Of a DNA stretch of 64,000 bases, positions 56,301-64,000 are shown one piece after another (position 1 is the first letter of the stretch; every line of letters starts with the position of its first letter). Both the position numbers and the translations under genes were made by a program. The DNA is from Gracilaria domingensis (Eukaryota; Rhodophyta; Florideophyceae; Gracilariales; Gracilariaceae). The stretch covers positions 98,571 to 162,570 of the forward strand of contig VCMS01000181.1 in the NCBI GenBank assembly GCA_022539475.1. The letters are read 5' to 3'. Under the pieces are notes generated by a model, which was not told the DNA's origin, did no database searches, and worked only from the letters and a program-made list of their open reading frames with translations.

Positions 56301-57686
56301 CTGGCCGTCAATGGCATTGGACTGCTACGCAGTACGACGCTCTTGCACCGAGTGCGCTAAGAATAACGTGAAACTTCGTAAGTACTCGAAGAAGTTAACG
56401 CTGTTCCCAGCACGGTCTCCTTTGGAGTTTATCGCTATCGATATCTTAGGTGAATTGATCAGAACCGCAAGAGGTAATCGATACCTTCTGGTTATCACCG
56501 ATCGGTTCTCTAAGTTGGTACGGACAGTCCCGCTGAAACGGATTACGGCCACCGTGGTTGCACAAGCTTTTGTCACCCACTGGGTCTTTGTGTACGGTCC
56601 ACCGGTTCATCTATTATCAGATAACGGTTCACAGTTCACGTCGAAGTTTTTCCAGGACGTCTGTCGGATCTTGAGTGTCAAGAATCTATTTACGACCACC
56701 TACCACCCCAAACAAATGGTCAAGTAGAACGATTTAACCGTACCATGCTGAATGCATTAAGATCTTATGTGGCAGATCATCCTAAGGATTGGGATTTGTA
56801 TACGGACGCTATTACGTATGCGTACAACACCCAAGTCCACCGGGTAACGAAGCTAGCACCTTTTGAGTTGGTATTGTCAAGAGTACCGCCACCGGTTGCA
56901 ATCGAGGCTCAAGAAACGCTTTCTACGTACCCATCTGTTGGGTTATACAGGAACGCTTGGAAGGATTGGTTAACCAAAATGGTACCGGTCGCTCGCACAG
57001 CGATGGATAAGGCGCAGGCCGCTTATAAGCGCAACTTCGACGCGAAGGTTAAGACCCCATTACCAAAGGTCAAACCAGACGATATGGTATTTCTCCGCAA
57101 AGAATACTATAATCCGGAGAAGGAACGCCGCCACAAGCTCTCGCCTATCGCGGAAGGACCCTACAAGGTTATTTCCGTCACGGACGATACCGTAGTATTG
57201 GATATCAATAATCTCCACGAACGGATATCGTTAGACCGTGTCGCGCTGGCCCCACCACCCTACGTTCACGTTAACACCCAACTGGGTGAAGCTACAGGGG
57301 ACGAACAGGTCGTATCTTCGCGCCCTGCGACTCTCCGCCCTGATCGCGGCTTATCGGATCTACCGAAGTCAGAATCACCCACGCGGGTAGCACAACCCGT
57401 TGCGGGAGACGAAGAGGAAAACTCAACTAGAGTTGACCCCCCACCGGACGTCGTGGCTCCCGTGCCACCGCCTAAGGAGGGGGAGGAAAGTACGGAACCC
57501 GTTACACCGGCGTCGCACGGTCACACTGTGTCGCAAGGTACCGCCACCAATCTCGCGGTCTCTACCGATAGCGTTGTGGTGCGCCGAGGCGCTGTACCTC
57601 GTGGTGATACTCCGTCGAGTTCGTTGAGCAATGCGCTGGAAACGACACGACCCACCCAGGGGTACACACCGCTGTGGATAACGTAA
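53370..57686 (+). CDS. pol: Pol of element 2 (protease-RT-RNase H-integrase), two one-base breaks
   Basis: Protease: V-L-D-T-G-A with Asp at 53648 and V-I-L-G-C-D-F. RT: F-C-I-D-Y-R-R-L-N and Y-L-D-D at 55082-55093. RNase H: D-T-D-A-S, then Y-S-V-S-E-K-E-C-L-A-V-V-W. A missing base near 55682 breaks the frame, which resumes as L-R-P-Y-L-M-G. Integrase: finger ~56230-56360, I-D-I-L-G, L-L-S-D-N-G-S; a second missing base near 56710 hits the H-P-Q-T-N-G segment just before the catalytic Glu. The C-terminal integrase frame (56712-57686) ends with a Pro/Ser-rich tail. Both breaks sit in short homopolymers and could be consensus errors. The chromodomain is not in this frame. Confidence 0.93.
54342..54357 (+). 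promoter_or_regulatory. Internal polypurine tract, protease-RT linker
   Basis: ctaaggagggggaggg, encoding A-K-E-G-E-G. The same motif occurs at the equivalent point of element 1 (19440). Confidence 0.5.
57472..57490 (+). promoter_or_regulatory. Internal polypurine tract near the end of pol
   Basis: ctaaggagggggaggaaag, nearly the same as the 3' tract (61036) and comparable in place to 22851 in element 1. Confidence 0.5.
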
Positions 57687-58509
57687 CCCCGTCGGGAACA
57701 CCACAACTGAGTGAGGTCACCACCCGCAGAGCGGAGAAGACAGTATCTGTAGACCCGGGCTTCCCGGAGAACGCAGAGCCGCAAGCGGTAGATCAGCTCA
57801 ATGTTACCGACCGGTGTTAACCACGCCGTGGTATGAGGAAACGAGAAGTCGTACTTACCCGCGTATTATTTGGGAAAACAACCTTGGAAAGGTGAAGTAC
57901 GAAGTACGAGTTTGGAAACCGTCGATGGTGCACCCACGCCGCGTGGCAGAGGACTCATGACACACCCAAGTGGAGAGTAACACGTTGTGGACGTGGTGAC
58001 GTAGGAAAGCACCGCCGACGCGGGGAACTGCTGACAGTAAGTCGCGTGCGCGAGTACCACACGTGCACGTGCACGATGTACGGTCGCCAACCGTAGGCGA
58101 ACGGACACCTGTTAGGGTAACTCGTGGCTCACACGTGCCACCGCCTGGCCAACCAGAAGGCCGCGATATGCACCGTGATTGGTCAATCCGCCTCCATGGC
58201 GCACGAGCGAGACCCTGCCCGTTCTCCGTCGCACGGAAGATCCTTCTAGATAGCAAGAGGGAGCTCAGAATCCCGAAGCTACCGTTGGACGGTTGGAAGC
58301 TCAACCAAAACGAGCCGAAGCTCGTCAGACTCAAGAAGAGAGTACTTCAAGAAGAACCTTTCAGGTTGAAGATTGGACGCTCCTGGCGTAAGTTGTAGTT
58401 GTCGCGCAGCGAGGAACTCCTAGTGAGTCGTGACTGGTTAAGTCCAAGAGGAACCCCTCTAGAGGTTAGCCGGCCACCACCTCGCCACCCTCGAAGGTAC
58501 GAAACCACA
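57687..58509 (+). other. Broken linker between integrase and chromodomain, element 2
   Basis: About 820 bp with open pieces in different frames (for example a V-W-K-P-S-M-V-H-P segment near 57915 and a Lys/Leu-rich segment 58250-58395) separated by stops. Either a decayed long pol tail, an intron, or untranslated spacer before the chromodomain frame. Confidence 0.35.
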
Positions 58510-58752
58510 ATGGGTGAAGGAGAGCAGTCAAACACCGAGGTGTATCCGCAGGAATACGTGATCGAACGTATCGTACGTCATGTTGTAGACCCCGATGGGA
58601 CGGTACTGTACCAAGTGCGATGGTATGGCTACTCCGCCGAGGAGGACACCATGGAGCCGGTCGAGCACCTACCGAGGTCGAAGATCGTTTCATACCACCG
58701 TCGCACTCGGTCAGCCTTGCCGTCGAACCTGGACCAAGCCCAGGTGGGATAA
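58510..58752 (+). CDS. Chromodomain frame of element 2 (80 aa)
   Basis: ATG 58510, then Y-V-I-E-R-I-V-R-H and Y-Q-V-R-W-Y-G-Y with E-E-D-T-M-E-P, a full chromodomain (aromatic cage residues Y/W/Y visible), ending TAA at 58752. The upstream frame is open from 58399 without another good start. In element 1 the same domain is fused to the integrase; here it is separated by 0.8 kb. It should bind methylated histone tails and steer integration. It may be a separate protein, a spliced exon, or cut off by indels. Confidence 0.8.
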   Translation: MGEGEQSNTEVYPQEYVIERIVRHVVDPDGTVLYQVRWYGYSAEEDTMEPVEHLPRSKIVSYHRRTRSALPSNLDQAQVG

Positions 58753-59121
58753 GAACCGTTCCCGGTGAGGAGCTTTCAAATATACCGCGATGCGGAAGAC
58801 TCAGAATGGAGAGTTGACCCCTCCTGTGTGGGGATGAATGAAGGAAGAAGACCAATGAAGCGGTGAAGACTTAACTAGAGGAAGTGAGAAGAAAGAAAGA
58901 AGAGCATACCGAAATGCCGGTTGTACCGATTTAAAACGGTTAGAGTAGAAGAAGCACCAAAGAAGTGAAGTACACTTGAACACAGTGTGAGTGAAGAAGT
59001 AATCGAAGATCGATCAAGTTTGTGGAGAACAGGCAAAAGGGTGAAGGGAAAGTTACCACTAGATGGTTTTACTGTTTCTATCTTATACTAAGGACCAAGT
59101 CCTCCAGCCCTGCTGGTCATC

Positions 59122-60861
59122 TTACACCCCCGATGAGGGACCGGCACCGCCGCTACCGGAGAGACCCTGCGAAGGGTGCGGAACGGCGTAAGCCAGTATC
59201 CCTGCCATAGTGGTGAGATGATCGGGCACGATAATTCCAGCGTTCTGGAGACTGGCGCGCAACATCGCGATGTTCGCCGGAGAATCTCCCGGAGCGACCG
59301 GAGCTGTCGGGGCCGGAAGGACCGAAGGAACGGTAGCCGCTACAGGGGCCGGACCCACCACCGGAACACTCGCTTGAGTCGGAACATTCCAACCCACAGG
59401 AGCCTGGGGTACCCCGCCGCTGGCGTGCAACACCTGATTCGCCGCCGGTAGGTCGTTCACCAACTCCTGGTCCATCTCGACGAGTGCTCCCGCCGCCTCT
59501 CCACGGGTATCCATGTTCGGATCATCCAGATCTACTGGGGCGACCCAGTTGTCACTGAACATGAACCCAACGGGGTGACTGTCTGGAATCGACCGTGGCT
59601 GGTTCGCTGCCCACTCGGCATATGCGCTAGTCGTCATCGTACCCTCCCATGGGTCGTAATACACGAAATCTCCTGCGGTGGGATGTCTCCTACCGGGTGA
59701 GCGGTCGTAGTGACGACGAGGACCTTTCCCACGCTGCGAACGGGGCACCGTTTCCCAATCGACTCCATCGATAACATCCAAGATGTAATGGATCTCATCC
59801 ACGTTCTCTTCGGACCCCAAGGAGTGTGCAAATCCAGCGAGCGGATAATGTTGCGAAGCATCGGCGGAATATACCAAACACGGTATTGTCGTAAGCCTCC
59901 CAGAGGAGAAACGCTGCTACGCGTGCCGCCCACTCGCCGGCTACCAGACCCCACCATCCTGAACGCGGATCGCTGATCAATCGGGAGCCGATGTAACTCA
60001 AGCACGGAGGCAGTTCTGCAAAACACCCTTTGGGTACCTCCACATCACGCCACCATTCTGGTAGAGGAGGGAACCGTCCAACAAAGGCCTGCGGTCTGTA
60101 CCTCTCGGTCTCGATATTCGGGTACGGAATCAGATACCCATGACGGGAACGAGCTTTCCGCTCAAACCGAATGCGGTTGACGAACCCACCCTGGGAAGCG
60201 TTCTTGCGAAGATAACGGAACTCCGCTCGGAGTATGGGCCGATTCCAGCACAACATCAACCTCGATGTGGTCGGGCCATCGCCAGCGTACCGCGCATGGT
60301 CGAACGTCGCCAAGTTGTCTCCATATCGGACTTCACCGAAAGTACGGTAGAACGGAGTATCGAACCCATATGACGGTGGAACCAGGTGCTCGAGGTGCAC
60401 TCGACTGAGTCTCTTGTACGCCAACTTCGCGTGTTCCGCGCGCGCGGTGTTCAGATTCTCACCCTCGCGGGTATCGTACCGGAGGAGCATCGGGTCGATC
60501 GCTATACGAACTTTCCATTCTGGGGATTGCACTACCGCTAACGGCAGACCGCCCGGTAGGAAGCCGTTTTCGGCATACGACTCCAGGAGAGTGTCATCGT
60601 TAACAGCTACCGGATGAAACCACGGTGCACGGCTGAACGCAAACCCATCACGGAGTGGATCGCGTACTGCGAGAGATTCCTTCGATATCCAACCAGCTTG
60701 GTTCGCCATCAGCGGCATCGCTTGCGCTGAATCCATAACGGAACGTTCACCGGGACCATCGGTTGAGACTGAGGCAGTGGAGCCGTCGCAGAACCCGGCT
60801 GAGGGTAGTTCGACGCGCTCGCCTGACCCGTCGGGTGATGAGGAAACTGATTCGGGTTCAT
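59122..60861 (-). CDS. Antisense accessory gene of element 2, unknown function, frameshifted
   Basis: Minus strand between the chromodomain and the 3' LTR. ATG 60861 starts M-N-P-N-Q with a Gln/Pro-rich tail; the frame changes near 60740 to 60736-59895, which holds the ordered region. Two changes near 59870-59890 lead to the C-terminal part 59850-59122, Pro/Ala/Gly-rich and ending G-S-G-G-A-G. Conserved blocks shared with the relic gene include G-W-I-S-K-E-S-L, N-G-F-L-P-G-G-L-P, R-T-F-G-E-V-R-Y-G-D, R-A-E-F-R-Y-L, P-Y-P-N-I-E, G-S-R-L-I-S-D-P, E-W-A-A-R-V-A and D-V-I-D-G-V-D-W. W-W, E-W and Y-D-P positions also match the element 1 gene. No membrane segment, no zinc knuckle, no known enzyme motif. 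Confidence 0.82.
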
Positions 60862-61035
60862 CGGAATGACAGATGATGTACTGTGATCGAGTTCGGATAC
60901 TTGAATACTCTGTCGCTTGAGTGTGTATCGCGCTTGCGAGGTATAGAAACCGAGGAGTTGGTACCGCTCATGATTGTGACGTATTTACGTACTTGCGTTT
61001 CGCACAAAACTTCAGCCTCGAAGTCGTTCTCGGCT

Positions 61036-61049
61036 CTAAGGAGGGGAGA
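61036..61049 (+). promoter_or_regulatory. 3' polypurine tract of element 2
   Basis: ctaaggaggggaga directly before the TG of the 3' LTR; the normal primer for plus-strand DNA. Confidence 0.85.
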
Positions 61050-62017
61050 TGTAGAGCAACGCATTTTGCGTGGTTATCAGGATGATGCGTCTCATATACT
61101 CAGGGGAGTGATACGAGGATGCACTCGAAGAGTTATGAGTTGGACCCAATTTTGGCGGTTACTTTTGGAATGGCTTTCCCACAGTTACCTGTAATCAGGG
61201 TTGCCATTGCTGGCCAATACCGCTAGGTGGACGCGTGTACTACACCACCGTGTGTGTGCATATTACGGGACAATAGGTAGTGCACCTGAGGTGCCTGACA
61301 CTGGGCTAGCCACGTGTACGGACCCCGCGGGTGTGCACCACGTGTACATAGTTAGTTTAGACCTACTTAGGTGAGCTCGACCTCGTCGTCGCGAGCACCT
61401 TTGTAAAGTCAACCCGAGCACTTCTAAGTGAACTCTTTGTCGAGTAGCGCTCTCCTGAGTGGACTCTACACGAGTGAGGCTCTGGCGCCAGCCGCCTACG
61501 TGGTTATCACTCTCGCGAGTATAGCCACGTCTGGTTACGGTGGTCCTACCCTCTCGGTACCTTTAAGGAACATCTGTCGTTGATGTCGGGACCTGAGGGT
61601 CGTACCGAGGAGGTATAGGACTAGATACGAAGTGATCCGACTCTGTATAGAGTTTTGCCGTGTTTACGGAAACCCGTGCATTACCGTTGGAGGATCTCGC
61701 CCCGCTCCGGGCACAGTGCCGAGGAGGCCCTACCCGTCGCGTGTGGGTGTTGTTTAGTTGTTGTTTTCTGTTGCTTTCCCTCTCGGGACTACACCTGTCG
61801 TTGGTCGTGTTTCATCGTTGCCGATACCACCCCATCTCAGAAGTTTCTCATCGTTTCCTCACCACGTGGCCTATCACCTCTGTAGTATAGCCAGTTGCCA
61901 CTTCGGCCTTACAACCGAGTTACGGTGGTACAGAGGGCTCTGTCACTGGTCTGCCCTCTCTCACGAGAGCGGACCTTCGGACAGGCTGGTGGTTTCACTC
62001 TTCGAGTTTGCCCCACA
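61050..62017 (+). repeat. 3' LTR of element 2 (968 bp)
   Basis: Matches 50082-51055. Six one-base deletions relative to the 5' copy account for the length difference; about three substitutions. Confidence 0.96.
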
Positions 62018-62022
62018 ACCCC

Positions 62023-62844
62023 TTGTAGGTGCATCCTGCATAGGAGGTTATTTTGACAATTGTAGTAGTAGTCCACGTGGTGGATTTGGCAGTTAGATTT
62101 TTTGTGCCACGCCCGTTGGGAGGCTCGGCCCCCTGACAGTGGGTCGTCCACGTGTAGAACCTCATCGAGGTGTGCACAGTAGTACTGTAGTGTAGTATAT
62201 ATGCTCGGGTGATCTCAACCTTGAGCGTCTAAGTAAATAGACAGCTGAGTCGACAATCGTGTCGTATCCTGTTCAGGATTGGGTTCAAGTAACACGCTAC
62301 TTACGTAGCTTCACTACTCCTATAGGAGGGTAACCACGGTTGGTCTTAGCACTACTACCCTCAGGGTCATTTAGGAAGCATTCGTCTTGCCATTTCTGGA
62401 GTCTGTTGATATACTTACCGTTGCGTCGGTCTCTTTTTGTGCGTCTTTATTATTCTGTGTGCGTCGTTGTTTCTTGCTGTTCCACCTGGTTTAGGTACCG
62501 CTTCCGCCCCTGTATAGGGTTTATTTCGACCACTTGCCTTTGCGTCGCTGCGCCCTCAGACCTGTCTCCGCCGGTTGGTACTGTCCGTGGCTCCGCTCCG
62601 GTGGGTCTCACTGTGAGCTTTCATCGTTGATACGGTTTCCCTTTTCCTTTTATTTCTTGTTCCACTTCCACCTTTATCTTGGCTCTACACTGTTCTTTGT
62701 ATCTCGTCTTTGTAGGTATAGCCCGTCACCGTCTCCGGTCATACAACCGGCTTGTCTCTCGACTCGAGCACAGACAGAGGGCTCTATTGCTGAGTCTATC
62801 TCGTAAAGGGAGCGGTACTTGGCATTCGGGTGAATTTGTACCCA
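62023..62844 (+). repeat. Probable 3' LTR region of the Ty3 relic
   Basis: After the target duplication the relic resumes. The segment taggtatagcc...acaaccgg...acagagggctct near 62715-62790, ending ...tttgtaccca at 62844, parallels the end of the element 2 LTR (taggtatagcc...acaaccgag...acagagggctct...tttgccccaca). So this is a related, diverged LTR. The exact left border is unclear; tgtagtagtag at 62059 is one candidate. Confidence 0.55.
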
Positions 62845-64000
62845 TTGTACCTGTTGCATTCTTTTGCTCTACACAGAACACACAAGAATGTTTGTGATGG
62901 GTCATTTCGGCTGGTCAAGAGAAAGCTAGAGCAACAAAATGTAATACAACCATTGGAGATGATGAAGTAATTGAGCACAGTTTGAACATGCAAGGAGTCC
63001 TTTGGCGGTGATAGAAGTAGATGAACCGACTGGAAGAGGTTTTTAACTGAGTTTTTTTCTGTTCGAAGTTCATTCATCATTACAAGGTATCATATCTTCC
63101 AAATATCTGGAGCATAACGCGAATTTGGTGTCGTTAGAGAGGTTTCAAATTGTTCAGAGAGCTTGAGTATGAAGGTTTTAAAGAGAGGTGTTTTAGTCGA
63201 AAAAATTGTATTAAGGTCATCGGAGAACGACATTGGAACGTTTAAGTCGAAGCAAAAAAGCTTTGAAAGGTAGCATCACCTCAGGAAGGGAATAGAGAGA
63301 GCTATCTAACAAAGAACATATTGGATTCGTTATTATCTGCATGATGCAGAAGTTGCGAGCTTTGTACTTCTTTCGTGGATTAAACTGGGCCGATAGTGTT
63401 TAAAATGCTCTGGACATATCTTCGGAACTACTTACGCAATTTATGTCATGTAAAGTTTGTTTAGATCTGTTCAGCATGGTAAAGAAGATTCATTTTATGG
63501 CCCACAGAGGACCAAACGCAGTATTTGGGGTGTTTCTTCAGTTCCCCGTATTTGCAGCAGAGAGTTTTTGAAGTGGAACCAGACACATAATACAAACCAT
63601 ATAGCAATATGAAATAAAAACTTTTAACATATTACTATATGCAGTAAATGTATACGGCTTTTTCAATTTCTAATATACCATATGCATCGCCTTTACAGCG
63701 ATAACTTTCATCAATGAGCCTACTACATAGGGAAAAAAACGTAAACACTTCGTGAAGGATGCTATCCTATGACAAAAATGCTTGTGTAACTTCTCAAATT
63801 CTACTTATAATCAATAAAACTGTGATCTTTCATTTATTGTAGGTGCACAATGTAGACCAGAGCTATCTTCTAGTAACATTGCAAATCTTCTCATTTGGTT
63901 AAATCTTTCTCTTGACCACGCTGAATACTACAGGGTCGACTACGGCCAAATTTGTCTGACCTATTTTCTTTAAACCGCTGACTACAAGTAGTCCCAATAT
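62845..64000. other. AT-rich flank, nothing recognised
   Basis: No gene, repeat or element end that I can support in the last 1.1 kb. Confidence 0.45.

Larger units (their letters stand above)
50077..62022 (+). mobile_element. Complete Ty3/gypsy chromovirus, element 2, with ACCCC target duplication
   Basis: Paired LTRs 50082-51055 and 61050-62017 bracket gag, pol, a chromodomain frame and an antisense gene. Target duplication acccc is at 50077-50081 and 62018-62022. The LTRs differ by about three substitutions and six one-base gaps, so the insertion is recent. It is inserted into the older relic whose antisense gene lies at 47258-49759 and whose 3' LTR follows at 62 kb. Confidence 0.96.

Noticed and set aside
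60736-60861. Conserved programmed frameshift in the antisense gene N-terminus
   Set aside because: Both element 2 and the relic change frame near the same place, but by different amounts (+2 versus +1), so it is not a shared signal.
50082-62017. ACCANNTGGT enrichment in element 2
   Set aside because: I found only a handful of CCANNTGG sites in 12 kb, close to chance, so the enrichment is specific to element 1.
1-64000. tRNA or rRNA genes
   Set aside because: Short gttcgagcc-like phrases in the satellite recall a tRNA T-arm, but no cloverleaf or anticodon arm accompanies them. No rRNA sequence was recognised.

Overview
This is a eukaryotic nuclear window dominated by repeats. Genes carry short GT-AG introns (about 60-230 nt, mostly phase 0), several transposon superfamilies are present, and there are long tandem satellites. 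Compact genes, a plant-type RRM protein and chromoviral Ty3 elements suggest a red alga or a similar alga. That placement is an inference; I see no marker that fixes the species. Two assembly defects are visible: a 449-N gap at 15610-16058 and a single N at 18839.

Layout. 0.1-5.9 kb holds one intact SAP-like gene and then a mosaic of broken gene pieces: DBP5-like helicase, peptidase M13, a CHK/EcKinase-like kinase and an unidentified gene. 6.0-7.3 kb is a PIF/Harbinger transposase. 7.6-18.8 kb is satellite DNA: a 942-bp higher-order repeat made of five related monomers of about 188 bp, interrupted by a nearly invariant 961-bp tandem array. 18.8-27.3 kb is Ty3 element 1 (5' end missing). It carries pol with a C-terminal chromodomain and a 925-codon gene on the opposite strand between pol and the 3' LTR. 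The LTR is inserted into a spliced CACTA/Plavaka-like transposase (27.3-30.0 kb), which has a divergent, spliced partner gene (30.4-32.3 kb). 32-43.5 kb holds sparse host-like genes and pseudogenes: Tudor-like, WD40, TPR-like, RRM and coiled-coil. 43.8-44.9 kb has a TA-flanked MITE and a Tc1/mariner relic. 45.6-46.9 kb is a diverged copy of the satellite. 46.9-62.8 kb is a nest: a Ty3 relic keeps its own copy of the antisense gene, interrupted by a solo LTR with GGAGG target duplication. That relic is split by complete Ty3 element 2 (50082-62017, ACCCC target duplication), which also carries the antisense gene.

The most interesting signal is the antisense gene. It occurs in three separate Ty3 elements at the same place and on the same strand, with conserved blocks, and is not gag, pol or a recognisable envelope. 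Element 1 is also packed with the palindrome ACCANNTGGT (19 full copies and 12 more CCANNTGG copies in about 8.4 kb), densest in its LTR. An accessory protein plus an element-specific motif resembles the logic of VANC anti-silencing proteins in Arabidopsis VANDAL transposons. That link is a hypothesis. Both Ty3 elements also share internal polypurine tracts at equivalent positions. The satellite organisation, with chromoviral elements nested beside it, makes a centromeric or pericentromeric location plausible but unproven.
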